Shown: one piece after another, positions 44,947 through 54,266 of the stretch
How positions within the stretch are numbered: the stretch's first letter is position 1
Layout of the letters: the number at the start of each line of letters is the position of its first letter
NCBI RefSeq assembly: GCF_003201475.1
Contig: NZ_QJJK01000005.1
Coordinates: 186,001 to 250,000, forward strand
DNA: 64,000 bases
Direction of reading: 5' to 3'
DNA from: Chelatococcus asaccharovorans
GTDB taxonomy: Bacteria; Pseudomonadota; Alphaproteobacteria; Rhizobiales; Beijerinckiaceae
Notes under the pieces: generated by a model
Database searches by the model: none
What the model was told of the DNA's origin: nothing
The model's input: only the letters and a program-made list of their open reading frames with translations
Program-made: the position numbers and the translations under genes

Positions 44947-45777
44947 TTGAGTCGCAGCTACTTCCATATTCATCTCGTGTCCGATTCGACCGGCGAGACA
45001 CTCATTGCGGTCAGCCGCGCTGCGGCCGCCCAGTATGAGGGAATATCGGCGATCGAACATGTTTATCCGCTCGTGCGATCCAAGGCGCAGCTTGAACGCG
45101 TCATCGCCGAGATCGACGCGGCGCCGGGCATCGTTCTCTATACCTTGGTCGAGCCGGATCTCGCCGCGATGCTGGAGGCGGCTTGTATCGCGGCGAGTTC
45201 ACCCTGCCTGCATGTGCTCGATCCCGTTCAGCGGCTGTTCGAATCCTATCTCGGTATGGCATCGCTGGCGCGCCCCGGTGCGCAGCATACCTTGAACGCG
45301 GATTACTTCCGGCGCATCGAAGCGATGAATTTCACGCTGATGCATGATGATGGGCAGATGGCCGACGATGTCGACGCGGCGGATGTCGTGTTGCTTGGCG
45401 TCAGCCGCACATCGAAGACCCCGACCAGCATCTATCTGGCGAATCGCGGCATCAAGACAGCCAATATTCCGCTGGTGCCAGGCGTTCCCGTGCCGCCGCA
45501 GGTGATGGAGGCACGCAAGCCCTTGATCGTCGGGTTGATCGCGACACCCGAGCGCATCGTGGAGATTCGTCGCAACCGGCTGCTCAGCCTGCGTGCAGAT
45601 GAGGATTCGGCTTATGTGGACCGCGATAAGGTGGCCGAGGAAATTGCCCAGTCACGACGCTTGTGCTCGCGCAACAACTGGCCGGTGATCGATGTCACGC
45701 GCCGCTCGATCGAGGAGACGGCGGCGACGATCATCGAGCTCCACCGCGATCATCGTTTGAAATTCATCGCCCTATGA
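44947..45777 (+). CDS. Pyruvate phosphate dikinase / PEP synthase regulatory protein (PPRP, DUF299)
   Basis: This 276-residue bifunctional kinase/phosphorylase-family protein controls PPDK or PEP synthase by ADP-dependent phosphorylation. It starts [18 protein letters not shown]; the P-loop-like motif is [18 protein letters not shown]. The likely start is TTG at 44947, where similarity begins, with GGGAAAAG upstream; in-frame ATGs at 44791 and 44836 would push the gene into oriC. It is the RP001-type gene that borders the Caulobacter origin. maf follows with ATGA overlap. Confidence 0.9.
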   Translation: MSRSYFHIHLVSDSTGETLIAVSRAAAAQYEGISAIEHVYPLVRSKAQLERVIAEIDAAPGIVLYTLVEPDLAAMLEAACIAASSPCLHVLDPVQRLFESYLGMASLARPGAQHTLNADYFRRIEAMNFTLMHDDGQMADDVDAADVVLLGVSRTSKTPTSIYLANRGIKTANIPLVPGVPVPPQVMEARKPLIVGLIATPERIVEIRRNRLLSLRADEDSAYVDRDKVAEEIAQSRRLCSRNNWPVIDVTRRSIEETAATIIELHRDHRLKFIAL

Positions 45778-46394
45778 CGTCAACGGACCTCTGGCTCTCG
45801 CCCGAAGCGCTTATTCTCGCCTCGACGAGCGCGACGCGCTGCCTCCTGGTCAGCGCCGCCGGCATTCCCGTGGAAACAATGGATCCGGCCGTCGATGAAC
45901 GCGCCGTCGAAGCCCCGCTCAAGGCGGCCGGTGCATCGCCGATGGACGTGGCCTTGGCCCTAGCCCGGGCCAAGGCCCTGGCGGTCAGCCATCGGCTCCC
46001 GGGACGGTTGGTGCTTGGAGGCGACCAGACCCTGGATTGCGAGGGACGATCCTTCTCCAAGCCTGCAGACAGGGAAGCCGCCCGCCGCCAATTGAGCGCA
46101 CTGGCCGGCCGAACGCATCATCTTCATGCGGCGGCAGCGCTGGCGCGCGACGGTCGGATTGTTTTCGAGACGGTTTCGAGCGCTGCGCTGACCATGCGGG
46201 CCATGGACGCGGCCTTCATCACGCGCTATCTCGCGGCAGCGGGTGAGGCGGTGACCCTGAGCGTGGGCGGCTATCAACTTGAGGGGCTCGGCATCCATCT
46301 GTTCTCAACGATCGTCGGAGATCATTTCACCATTCTCGGCCTGCCCCTGCTTTCGATCCTTCCGGCGCTGCGCCGTGAAGCCGTGCTTGCCTGA
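45774..46394 (+). CDS. Maf-like nucleotide pyrophosphatase
   Basis: This 206-residue protein has the Maf fold: [20 protein letters not shown] for the N-terminal loop (canonical SxSPRR is altered to STSATR), [19 protein letters not shown] and [20 protein letters not shown]. Maf proteins hydrolyse non-canonical or canonical NTPs. The altered N-terminal motif suggests the divergent alphaproteobacterial branch found at this locus. It overlaps the PPRP stop (ATGA) and precedes aroE. Confidence 0.88.
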   Translation: MTSTDLWLSPEALILASTSATRCLLVSAAGIPVETMDPAVDERAVEAPLKAAGASPMDVALALARAKALAVSHRLPGRLVLGGDQTLDCEGRSFSKPADREAARRQLSALAGRTHHLHAAAALARDGRIVFETVSSAALTMRAMDAAFITRYLAAAGEAVTLSVGGYQLEGLGIHLFSTIVGDHFTILGLPLLSILPALRREAVLA

Positions 46395-46409
46395 TAGGAA
46401 CCGCGATCG

Positions 46410-47279
46410 ATGTCCGCCACGTTGCCGAAAGCCTGTGTCATTGGTCATCCCATCGGTCATTCCCGCTCGCCGCTGATCCATGGCCATTGGCTCAGGGAGC
46501 ATGGGCTGGCGGGCGCCTATGAAAAAGTGGATGTCGCCCCGGATGATCTCGGCGCCTTCGTGACGAGCCTGGCAGAACGCGGCTACGTCGGTGCCAATGT
46601 CACCGTTCCGCACAAGGAAGCGGTCATTCCCCATATCGTTCATCTCGGCGATACGGCCGCGGCTCTCGATGCCGCCAATACGCTCTGGCTGAACGAGGAC
46701 GGCGAACTCTGCGGTGACAACACGGATGTTGCGGGCTTCCTCGGCAATCTCGATGAAGGTGCTCCCGGCTGGGACGCCCGCGCAGAGGTCGCCCTCGTGC
46801 TGGGAGCCGGCGGCGCCGCCAAGGCGGTGGTCTATGCCCTGCTCACACGCGGCGTCCAGCGGGTGCTGATCTCCAATAGAAGCTTCAGCCGCGCGGAAGC
46901 CCTGGCCGAGCGTTTCAGGGGCGCATCCAATGGCCGGGTGGAGGCCGCGCCGTGGCAGGATATCGGCAAAGTCCTGCCACAAACCAAGCTTCTCGTGAAT
47001 GCGACCTCGCTCGGCATGTTCGGCCAGGATCGGCTGGTGATCGACCTCACCGGTCTCCCGGTCAATGCGGTTGTCAACGACATCGTTTATGTACCGCTTG
47101 AGACCGAGCTTCTCGCCCAGGCGAGGTCCCGCGGCATCCTCGGCGTAGACGGCCTCGGCATGTTGCTGCATCAGGCCGTACCCGGTTTTGAGCGCTGGTT
47201 CGGGGTCCTGCCACGGGTCACGCCCAAGCTGCGGGAGCATATCGCGTCGGACGTCCTGCGGCACTACCCGGGGAACTGA
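46410..47279 (+). CDS. aroE: Shikimate dehydrogenase
   Basis: This 289-residue NADPH enzyme makes shikimate from 3-dehydroshikimate. Motifs are IGHPIGHSRSPLIHGHWL, GANVTVPHKEAV (catalytic Lys), CGDNTDVAGFLG (Asp partner), the cofactor loop LGAGGAAKAVVYALL and GLGMLLHQAVPGFERWFG. It lies 15 bp after maf and 5 bp before coaE in the origin-proximal plus-strand run. Confidence 0.95.
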   Translation: MSATLPKACVIGHPIGHSRSPLIHGHWLREHGLAGAYEKVDVAPDDLGAFVTSLAERGYVGANVTVPHKEAVIPHIVHLGDTAAALDAANTLWLNEDGELCGDNTDVAGFLGNLDEGAPGWDARAEVALVLGAGGAAKAVVYALLTRGVQRVLISNRSFSRAEALAERFRGASNGRVEAAPWQDIGKVLPQTKLLVNATSLGMFGQDRLVIDLTGLPVNAVVNDIVYVPLETELLAQARSRGILGVDGLGMLLHQAVPGFERWFGVLPRVTPKLREHIASDVLRHYPGN

Positions 47280-47284
47280 TCGGC

Positions 47285-47890
47285 ATGACCTTCATCCTGG
47301 GCCTGACCGGTTCGATCGGCATGGGCAAATCGACGACCGCGGCCATATTCAGGTCGCGGGGAGTGCCCGTCCATGATGCTGACGAGGCGGTCCATCGGCT
47401 TTACCGGGGGCGAGCCGCACCGCTCGTCGAGGCGGAATTTCCAGGTACGACGGTGGATGGTGTCGTCGATCGCGCAAAGCTTGGGGCCAAGGTCATCGGT
47501 CATCCCGACCGTATGGCCGCGCTCGAGCGTCTGATCCATCCCCTCGTCCGGGCGGACAGGGATGATTTGCTCGCGCGCGCCCGCGCCGCCGGAGCACCCC
47601 TCGTGGTTTTCGACGTCCCCCTTCTTTACGAGACGGGCGCGGATAAAGAATGCGATGCGGTCCTGGTGGTGACCGCCGCGCCCGAGATCCAGCGCGAGCG
47701 CGTTCTGGCGCGTCCGGACATGACACCGGAGCGCTTCGCCCTGATTCACGTGAAACAGATGCCCGATGCCGAGAAGCGGCGACGGGCGGATTTCATTGTG
47801 GACACCGGCCGCGGATTGGCCGACGCGGAAGCTCAGGTCGATGCGATCATTGCTAGTATCGCCGCCCGGACAGGCGAGACGAAGGACTGA
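47285..47890 (+). CDS. coaE: Dephospho-CoA kinase
   Basis: This 201-residue P-loop kinase carries out the last step of CoA synthesis. The nucleotide loop is GLTGSIGMGKSTTAA; other motifs are VHDADEAVHRLY, HPLVRADRDD and VFDVPLLYETG. A parS-like site is embedded at 47742-47757. It is followed 4 bp later by dnaQ. Confidence 0.95.
   Translation: MTFILGLTGSIGMGKSTTAAIFRSRGVPVHDADEAVHRLYRGRAAPLVEAEFPGTTVDGVVDRAKLGAKVIGHPDRMAALERLIHPLVRADRDDLLARARAAGAPLVVFDVPLLYETGADKECDAVLVVTAAPEIQRERVLARPDMTPERFALIHVKQMPDAEKRRRADFIVDTGRGLADAEAQVDAIIASIAARTGETKD
47742..47757. promoter_or_regulatory. parS-like ParB-binding site (4)
   Basis: TGATTCACGTGAAACA within coaE has one mismatch (third base) to the consensus. 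It is on the other side of the predicted oriC from parAB. Confidence 0.7.
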
Positions 47891-47894
47891 TGTG

Positions 47895-48605
47895 ATGCGT
47901 GAGATCGTGCTCGACACGGAAACCACCGGCCTTGATCATCTGACCGGGGATCGCATTGTCGAAATCGGTGGTGTCGAACTGATCAACCATTTGCCGACCG
48001 GGCTCACGTTTCACAAATATATAAATCCGCAATATCCCGTCGCGCCCGCTGCTTTCGATGTGCATGGGCTGTCCAATCAATTTCTCTCCGATAAACCACT
48101 GTTCGCGGATGTTGCCGCCGAATTCATCGCATTCATCCAGGATGCGCGTCTCGTCATCCACAACGCCGCCTTCGATATCGGGTTTCTCGATTCCGAGCTG
48201 ACGCGACTTGGTTATCCACCTATCGAGCCGACCACTGTCATCGACACGCTCATGCTGGCGCGGCGCAAGCATCCGGGTGGGCCGAACAGTCTCGACGCCC
48301 TGTGCGCACGCTACGGCATCGACAATTCCCGCCGCACCAAACACGGGGCTTTGCTCGATTCGGAGATCCTGGCGGATGTGTATCTGGAACTTATCGGTGG
48401 CCGGCAGACCGATCTGGGGCTTGCCGTCGCCGGGATGATCCGCACCACCATCTCGGTGTCGCAAGGCTCAGGGCGAGCGATTGAGCGGCCGGAACCGCTT
48501 CCGTCGCTCCTGAGTGACGCCGAACGCGACGCTCATCGCAAATTTGTGACGACCCTGGGCGAAGCGCCCATTTGGACGCGCTATGGCGTCTCAACCGAGG
48601 CCTAG
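47895..48605 (+). CDS. dnaQ: DNA polymerase III epsilon subunit (proofreading exonuclease)
   Basis: This 236-residue DEDDh exonuclease has Exo I VLDTETTGLD, Exo II HNAAFDIGFLDSEL and Exo III HGALLDSEILADVYLEL. The C-terminal tail with QTDLGL-type sequence may bind the beta clamp. The start at 47895 (MREIVLDTE) follows coaE closely, so the two are co-transcribed. Confidence 0.95.
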   Translation: MREIVLDTETTGLDHLTGDRIVEIGGVELINHLPTGLTFHKYINPQYPVAPAAFDVHGLSNQFLSDKPLFADVAAEFIAFIQDARLVIHNAAFDIGFLDSELTRLGYPPIEPTTVIDTLMLARRKHPGGPNSLDALCARYGIDNSRRTKHGALLDSEILADVYLELIGGRQTDLGLAVAGMIRTTISVSQGSGRAIERPEPLPSLLSDAERDAHRKFVTTLGEAPIWTRYGVSTEA

Positions 48606-48843
48606 AACGTTTTCCGAACCGTTTGAGGCGCCTGCCTCCGCCGGCGTCATCCCCGGCCTTGTGCCGGGGATCCCGACTGGGAGGGCGCCGCGTTGGACAA
48701 GCTGAAGTCGGGCCGCCCGACTTCAGTGACAAAGCCCGGCCATGACGGCTGAGGCTCGGCTTCCCCCGGTTGTCCCCGGCCCGTGGCCGGGAACCCTCGG
48801 ATGCCCGAATGGGCCGATATCCACTCCGATCAGGCTTGGTCGA
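48606..48843. repeat. Intergenic hairpins after dnaQ
   Basis: The convergent dnaQ-secB gap has several hairpins: ATCCCCGGC...GCCGGGGAT at about 48650-48671, and a near-perfect stem CTGAAGTCGGG-ccg-CCCGACTTCAG at 48702-48726. No U-tracts follow. The first resembles sequence inside the MITE-like element at 7048-7251. Confidence 0.6.
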
Positions 48844-49332
48844 TCAGGCCTGGGCGGTCGGCTGCGGCTGCTGCACTTCCGACAGCTTCTGGCGGTAAAG
48901 CGCCGCAAAGTCGATCGGGTCGATGAACAGGGGCGGAAAACCGCCGTTGCGCACGCTGTCCGCCACAATCTGCCGGGCGAAGGGGAAGAGCAGGCGCGGG
49001 CACTCGATCATCACGGTCGGGTGCAGATGCTCCTGCGGGATATTGCGCAGACGGAACACGCCGCCATAAACCAGCTCGAAGACGAACAGGACGTCATTAC
49101 CGATGGTTGCCTTGCCTTCGAGGGTGAGATCGACCTCGAAATCGGTCTCGGCGAGCTGGTTGGCACCGACATTGACCTGGATCGAGATTTCCGGACCCTG
49201 CTGCTGCGGCGTCAGCGAGCGCGGGGCGTTGGGGTTCTCGAAGGAGAGATCCTTGATGTACTGTGCCAGGGCGTTCAGTGAGGGCGCGGTGTCGGCAGGA
49301 GCGCCGGTGCCGTTGGTTGAGATGTCGGACAT
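48844..49332 (-). CDS. secB: Protein-export chaperone SecB
   Basis: This 162-residue tetrameric chaperone keeps preproteins unfolded for SecA. Motifs are [63 protein letters not shown] in two stretches, and [11 protein letters not shown]. It is single, divergent from the Tim44-like gene with a 375-bp gap. Confidence 0.95.
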   Translation of the reverse strand: MSDISTNGTGAPADTAPSLNALAQYIKDLSFENPNAPRSLTPQQQGPEISIQVNVGANQLAETDFEVDLTLEGKATIGNDVLFVFELVYGGVFRLRNIPQEHLHPTVMIECPRLLFPFARQIVADSVRNGGFPPLFIDPIDFAALYRQKLSEVQQPQPTAQA

Positions 49333-49707
49333 GTCGAAACTTCTCCGGATTGACGGATGATGGAAAACGGGGTTCCGGAAGGCATCCGCGCTCCCCGGAC
49401 CGGGACTCGTCGATCGGCGACGGATCCCTGTCGGAACCGGGCCGTTCTGAATGATCTACCGAAGCCTCACAGAATTTCCCGGCTCCAGCCGCTGGGGGCT
49501 AGCATGGAAAGCCGGTCACCGACAAGGCATCATGGTCCCAATCCCGCAGCCTTGTGAGCCAGCGATCTCTTGTTTGCTGCGACGGTGGATGTTACGAGCG
49601 CAAGGCCCCATATCTATCGAGCGGTATCGGACGACAATGGTCTTTGTGGCTATGAAGCGAACCGTGGGACTTGACGCCAGGGTACGAGCACGAGACGACT
49701 GATAACC
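49333..49707. other. 375-bp gap between secB and the Tim44-like gene
   Basis: No convincing gene. It is the shared upstream region of two divergent genes. An fxsA-like gene, which often sits here in related species, is absent: the gap is too short for it. Confidence 0.5.
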
Positions 49708-50427
49708 ATGCAAGACGGTTTTGACGTAACGACCATAGTCTTCCTCGCGCTCGCGGTGTTCGTGATCTGGCGCCTCCGGTCGGTGCTTGGGCAGCGCACG
49801 GGCAATGAGCGCCCCCCGAACGATCCCTTCGCGCGCCGCGATCCGCCCATGAAGCCCGCCAACGGGACCACGAATGGCGACAATGTGGTGCGCCTGCCAG
49901 GCGCAGCCAATGACGCCGGCCCAGACGCGGAAGCTAATGCGAATCGCTGGAAGGGCATTGCGGAGCCGGGGACCCCGCTCGCGGCGGGTCTCGATGCTCT
50001 GGTTCGCGCTGAACCGAGCTTCAATCCGCAGGAGTTTCTCAGTGGCGCCAAGATGGCCTACGAGATGATCGTGATGGCCTTTGCGCAGGGCGATCGAAAG
50101 AGCCTCAAGGGCCTCCTGTCGAAGGACGTGTTCGAAGGCTTCGACCGCGAGATCGGTGAACGCGAGAAGCGCGGCGAAAAGATTGAGACCACCTTTGTCT
50201 CGATCGACGGTGCCGAACTTCTCGCTGTGGACCTCAAGGGCAAGCTGGCCCAGGCGACCGTGCGCTTCACCTCGAAGCTCATCACCGCGACCCGTGACGC
50301 CGCCGGCGTCGTTATCGACGGCAGCGCCGAGACGGTTGTCACCGTCACCGATGTCTGGACCTTTGCGCGCACGGTAGGTGGCCGCGATCCCAACTGGCAA
50401 CTGGTCGCGACCGAAGCGGCTCAGTAG
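49708..50427 (+). CDS. Tim44-like domain protein (TimA)
   Basis: This 239-residue protein has a single N-terminal membrane helix (TTIVFLALAVFVIWRL), a charged, flexible spacer (about 25-95) and a Tim44-like domain (about 100-235: FLSGAKMAYEMIVMAFAQGD, VTDVWTFARTVGGRDPNWQL). It is related to mitochondrial Tim44, but bacterial TimA function is unclear, perhaps in membrane-protein handling. It starts the plus-strand run with mltA, smr and the Xre gene. Confidence 0.88.
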   Translation: MQDGFDVTTIVFLALAVFVIWRLRSVLGQRTGNERPPNDPFARRDPPMKPANGTTNGDNVVRLPGAANDAGPDAEANANRWKGIAEPGTPLAAGLDALVRAEPSFNPQEFLSGAKMAYEMIVMAFAQGDRKSLKGLLSKDVFEGFDREIGEREKRGEKIETTFVSIDGAELLAVDLKGKLAQATVRFTSKLITATRDAAGVVIDGSAETVVTVTDVWTFARTVGGRDPNWQLVATEAAQ

Positions 50428-50440
50428 CGGGCCCGGGACG

Positions 50441-51781
50441 GTGCGACCCGGCATCGGCATCGGTATTCATCGCGCGGGGATCTCCGGTCGCCTTAACGCC
50501 GCGCTGCAGGGTTGCCGCATTTCACCAGTCGCCGAAAGCGCCCCATCACCGCATCGAAAGGCTATTCGGCCCGGGCAATCGCCGTTCACGGGGTGCGGGC
50601 TTGTTCTGCTGGCCGCTGGCCTTGCCCTGGCCTCCATCGCCTCGCCGGCATTCCCGGCGGCTATCCGGGAGGTCGGCGACGCGCGTCTCGAGCCCGTCGC
50701 CTTTCCCGCTCTCGATGGCTGGAAAAGGGACGATCACCGGGCAGCCTTTCGCACATTCCTCAGATCCTGCGAGGCGATCCGTCAATCCACGAGCGACCGG
50801 CAGCCGGCCACTCCGACGTCGTGGAGTTTGACCGGCATCTGCCAGCATGCCCTGAAGAACCCCCCGCGGACGCAGCCTGCGGCGCGCCGCTTCTTCGAGC
50901 GAAATTTCGCGGCTTTCCGCGTCGTGCCAGCACAGGGCAATGGCTTCCTCACCGGCTATTTCGAGCCGGAGTATCGTGGGAGCTTGCAGCCGGACGCGAC
51001 TTTCACCACGCCGCTTCTCGGTCGCCCTGACGATCTCGTCACCCTCGAGAAGGGTGAACGTCTGCCAGAGCCGAACGCCGCGCTCACGGCCGCACGGCGG
51101 ACCGCCACGGGCCTCGAGCCCTATCCCGACAGAGCCGCCATCGAGGACGGCGCCCTCGGCGCGAAGGCGCGGCCGCTCGCCTATCTCGACCCCATCGACG
51201 CCTTTCTTGCGCATATCCAAGGGTCGGTTCGGGTGCGAATCGATGATGGCCGTGTCATCCGGCTGGCCTATGCCGGCCGCAACGGGCAGCCCTATCGTTC
51301 GCTTGGCCGTATGGTGGCCGTCGAGACGGGCCTTCCGCCGGCCGAGCTCAACACGCCCAAGCTGGTGGCTTGGCTCAAGGCCAATCCCGAAATTGGCCGG
51401 CGGCTCATGCGGCAGAACCGCTCGTATATTTTCTTCCGTGTGGCGGATGAGCTCGATCCCGCGCGGGGCCCGCTCGGCGGGTCGTCTGTCCAGCTTGTTC
51501 CCGGGCGCAGTCTTGCGATCGACAGCAAGCTCTGGTCCTACGGTCTGCCGTTCTGGATCGAGGCGGAGCTGCCGCGCCCCGACGAAAGCCTTGAGCCGTT
51601 CCGAAGGTTGATGGTCGCGCAGGACACGGGCTCGGCCATACTGGGGCCGGCGCGCGGCGATATCTTCTTCGGCAGCGGCCCCGCGGCGGGGGACAGGGCT
51701 GGATTGATCCGCCATCCCGGGCAGTTCGTGGTTCTTCTGCCACGCCGGGCATCTGTGCCGGGTGGTGGGGCCAGGCCATGA
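50441..51781 (+). CDS. mltA: Membrane-bound lytic transglycosylase MltA family
   Basis: This protein of about 446 residues cleaves peptidoglycan glycan strands to 1,6-anhydro-muramyl products. After a hydrophobic leader (LVLLAAGLALASIASPAFPA), the MltA domain has FLTGYFEPEYRGS, AYLDPIDAFLAHIQGSVRV, YAGRNGQPYRSLGR and FFRVADELDPARGPLGG. The conserved catalytic Asp is probably that of AQDTGSAILGPARGDIFFG. The leader lacks a clear lipobox. The start is probably GTG at 50441, 13 bp after the timA stop. smr overlaps its end by ATGA. Confidence 0.88.
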   Translation: MRPGIGIGIHRAGISGRLNAALQGCRISPVAESAPSPHRKAIRPGQSPFTGCGLVLLAAGLALASIASPAFPAAIREVGDARLEPVAFPALDGWKRDDHRAAFRTFLRSCEAIRQSTSDRQPATPTSWSLTGICQHALKNPPRTQPAARRFFERNFAAFRVVPAQGNGFLTGYFEPEYRGSLQPDATFTTPLLGRPDDLVTLEKGERLPEPNAALTAARRTATGLEPYPDRAAIEDGALGAKARPLAYLDPIDAFLAHIQGSVRVRIDDGRVIRLAYAGRNGQPYRSLGRMVAVETGLPPAELNTPKLVAWLKANPEIGRRLMRQNRSYIFFRVADELDPARGPLGGSSVQLVPGRSLAIDSKLWSYGLPFWIEAELPRPDESLEPFRRLMVAQDTGSAILGPARGDIFFGSGPAAGDRAGLIRHPGQFVVLLPRRASVPGGGARP

Positions 51782-52413
51782 GACGCCGGCGCGGCCGCGC
51801 GCTCGATAAGGAGGAGATCGCCCTATGGCATCATGTCGTGAAGGGTGTGAAACCCTTGCCCGGGCGGGCCATACCGGCCCTACCACCGGAGGAACCTGAC
51901 CCCGGTTCGGACGGTCAATCCGGAGGCGAATCGAAGGACATCGCGCGAGCGACGCAGGCGCTTGCGGATAAGCTCGGGGTTAAAGCCGGGGGGAAGAAGG
52001 GTGTTGGCAAAGCCGCGCCGCAGAAGCCCGCCGCTCCCAAAATCCCCCCGCTTGCGCCTCTGGAACGCCGCCAGCGTCTGGCGCTGCGACGTGGGACGGA
52101 AGCGATCGAGGCCGTTCTCGATCTCCACGGCATGCGGCAGACCGAAGCGCATGCGGCCCTGATCGGCTTTGTGCGGCGGGCGCAGCGGGAGCAGAAGCGG
52201 ATCGTGGTGGTCGTCACCGGCAAGGGCGGCGGCGATGAGGGGAGGGATCTCATGTTCGGGGAGCGCGGTGTGTTGCGCCGGCTGGTCCCCCAGTGGCTCG
52301 CCTCTGCGGAACTGCGATCGGTGGTTCTGGGCTATGGGGAGGCCGGGCGGCATCACGGCGGCACTGGCGCGCTTTATGTGCGCCTGCGCCGAAGGCGCGA
52401 GGAGCGGCCATGA
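51778..52413 (+). CDS. Smr-domain protein (endonuclease-like)
   Basis: This 211-residue protein has a basic, disordered N-terminal half and a C-terminal Smr domain (about 100-205): VLDLHGMRQTEAHAALIGFV, VVVTGKGGG and GAGRHHGGTGALYVRL-type end. The LDLHG and TGKG motifs are those of MutS2/Smr nicking endonucleases that act on DNA or on collided ribosomes' mRNA. It is coupled to mltA and the Xre gene by ATGA overlaps. Confidence 0.88.
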   Translation: MRRRRGRALDKEEIALWHHVVKGVKPLPGRAIPALPPEEPDPGSDGQSGGESKDIARATQALADKLGVKAGGKKGVGKAAPQKPAAPKIPPLAPLERRQRLALRRGTEAIEAVLDLHGMRQTEAHAALIGFVRRAQREQKRIVVVVTGKGGGDEGRDLMFGERGVLRRLVPQWLASAELRSVVLGYGEAGRHHGGTGALYVRLRRRREERP

Positions 52414-52796
52414 CGCCGTTCGGCGCGCGGATCCGTGAGCTGCGGCGCGAGCGTGGCGTGACCCTGAAAGACATGGCAGAGGCGCTCGATGTCTCGAGCG
52501 CCTATCTGTCGGCGCTGGAGCATGGCCGACGCGGGCGGCCGACCTGGGCGCTGATGCAATCCATCCTCCAGTATTTCAATATCATCTGGGATGAGGCGGA
52601 CGAGCTCATCCGGCTTGCCGAGCTCTCGCATCCCCGTATCGTGATCGATACGGCGGGCCTCAGCCCGGAAGCAACGCTGCTCGCCAATCGTCTGGCGCGG
52701 GCCATCGGCGCGTTGCCGCCGGTCCAGGTTCGGCGGTTGTTGCTGATCCTGGGCGAGCGCGAGGACGATGAGCCAGGGCCCATGTCCGCCGACTGA
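52410..52796 (+). CDS. Xre-family transcriptional regulator
   Basis: This 128-residue protein has an N-terminal helix-turn-helix (MTPFGARIRELRRERGVTLK, DVSSAYLSALEHGRRG). A helical C-terminal part (WDEADELIRLAELSHPRIVI … LLLILGERED) follows and could dimerise or sense a ligand. The start at 52410 overlaps smr (ATGA), so it is co-translated with mltA and smr. Its target is unknown; the coupling to peptidoglycan and Smr genes is conserved in related species as far as I recall. Confidence 0.87.
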   Translation: MTPFGARIRELRRERGVTLKDMAEALDVSSAYLSALEHGRRGRPTWALMQSILQYFNIIWDEADELIRLAELSHPRIVIDTAGLSPEATLLANRLARAIGALPPVQVRRLLLILGEREDDEPGPMSAD

Positions 52797-52888
52797 TCGC
52801 TTGGACGGGTCGGGCTATGCTTGACCCCCCAAGCCCGGCAATGCTTAGTGCGCGGCCAGAGGGCTCAGTGCCCGCTCGTCGCTTCTTA

Positions 52889-52988
52889 AGGGGGGCAGGT
52901 CCGCGACAGACGGACCCGCTCCGGGTCTTTGTTTCTGCGCATTTTCTTCACGCGTACCGGTGTTCACCACGCGCGAAAATGCTCCAGG
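52889..52988. repeat. Dispersed repeat R2 copy 1, fused to a partial R1
   Basis: Bases 52923-52988 (GGGTCTTTGTTTCTGCGCAT onward, ending CGAAAATGCTCCAGG) match 62511-62576 over their full length, with the inverted core GCATTTTC/GAAAATGC. Immediately before, 52889-52922 resembles the 3' part of R1 (GTCCGC-ACAGACGG). The unit ends 16 bp before the PfkB start. Confidence 0.75.
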
Positions 52989-53004
52989 CTCGAAAGGGAA
53001 TTGG

Positions 53005-54003
53005 ATGACGCGCCGCTATGACGTGCTGGGCATTGGCAATGCCATCGTCGATGTCATTGCTCGCACGGATGAGGACTTCCTCCTCACCCACAATCTGCGC
53101 AAGGGCGGCATGGCCTTGATCGACGAGGCGCGGGCCGAGGCGCTCTATGCCGCCATGGGGCCCGTCACGGTCATGTCCGGCGGGTCCGCCTCCAACACCA
53201 TTGCCGGTCTTGCTTCGCTTGGTGCGTCTGCGGCCTTCATCGGCAAGGTGAAGGCGGATGAGCTCGGGGGATTGTTCACCCACGACATCCGGGCGCTCGG
53301 TATCGATTTCGAGACGACGCCGGCCGCCGATGGCCCGGCTACGGCGCGCAGCTTCATCCTGGTCACGCCCGACGGCGAGCGCACGATGAATACCTATCTC
53401 GGCGCAAGCCAGGATCTCGCGCCGGCCGACATCGACGAAGAGACCATTGCCGCGGCCGCGATCGTCTATCTGGAGGGCTACCTGTGGGATCCGCCGGCCG
53501 CGAAGGAGGCCTTCGTCAAGGCCGGGCGCATCGCCCACGCGGCCGGCCGCAAGGTGGCGCTGACCCTGTCGGATTCGTTCTGCGTTGACCGTTATCGCGA
53601 GGAATTCCGCGGTCTGATGCGCACCGGGGCGGTCGACATCCTGTTCGCCAACGAATCGGAGCTCACGAGCCTCTACCAGACGGCGGATTTCGATTCGGCT
53701 CTCAGCTATCTGCGTGAGGAAAACCTGCTCGGCGTGGTGACCCGCTCCGAGAAGGGCGTCGTGGTGGTGACGCGCGAGGAAACGCTCGCCGTACCCGCCG
53801 AGCCCATCGAGACCCTCGTCGACTCGACAGGTGCCGGTGATCAGTTCGCGGCCGGCTTTCTCTTCGGTCTCGCGCGCGATCTCGACCTGCGCACCTGCGC
53901 CCATCACGGCGCATTGGCGGCGAGCGAGGTGATCCAGCATGTCGGCGCCCGCCCGGAGCAGGATCTCAAGCAGCGCGCGGTGGACAACGGTTTGCCTGTC
54001 TGA
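53005..54003 (+). CDS. PfkB-family kinase (adenosine kinase-like)
   Basis: This 332-residue ribokinase-fold enzyme has MTRRYDVLGIGNAIVDVIAR, the first PfkB signature region VMSGGSASNTIAGLASLGA, and VDSTGAGDQFAAGFLFG with the catalytic Asp of the second signature. Alphaproteobacterial members are usually annotated as adenosine kinases, but substrate cannot be read from sequence. It is single, between the Xre unit and the his cluster. Upstream repeat R2 may supply part of its promoter. Confidence 0.9.
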   Translation: MTRRYDVLGIGNAIVDVIARTDEDFLLTHNLRKGGMALIDEARAEALYAAMGPVTVMSGGSASNTIAGLASLGASAAFIGKVKADELGGLFTHDIRALGIDFETTPAADGPATARSFILVTPDGERTMNTYLGASQDLAPADIDEETIAAAAIVYLEGYLWDPPAAKEAFVKAGRIAHAAGRKVALTLSDSFCVDRYREEFRGLMRTGAVDILFANESELTSLYQTADFDSALSYLREENLLGVVTRSEKGVVVVTREETLAVPAEPIETLVDSTGAGDQFAAGFLFGLARDLDLRTCAHHGALAASEVIQHVGARPEQDLKQRAVDNGLPV

Positions 54004-54266
54004 GCGGTTGCACCAGCACGTCGTGTCGACCTTGGGGTTCCTTCTCCCCGGCGGGGAGAAGGACAGGATGAGGGGCCGGGGAACCGCTCGAGCAAATCCG
54101 GCTTGGATGGAATCGTCTGATACCATCTAAGCTCTTGAATTTGCTAGTTAATTTCTGAGTGGAGCAAGTCCGCAACAGACGGCCTTGCTCCAGTCGCCCT
54201 CACCCGGACGCTACGCGTCCGACCTCTCCCCGCCGGGGAGAGGTAACCCGCGCCTTGCGGACTTGC
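54004..54266. repeat. Repeat-rich gap: R1 copy 2 between two GC hairpins
   Basis: This convergent gap holds hairpin CCTTCTCCCC-ggc-GGGGAGAAGG (54040-54062), R1 copy 2 (54085-54193), then a hairpin ACCTCTCCCC-gcc-GGGGAGAGGT (54222-54244). Next to the coaA stop is an inverted short match to R1 (GCGGACTTGCTC). The GC hairpins belong to a type common in Hyphomicrobiales. No gene is seen. Confidence 0.75.

Noticed and set aside
49451-49702. 83-codon plus-strand frame in the secB/Tim44 gap
   Set aside because: No ribosome site or family signature, and it is in promoter DNA of divergent genes.
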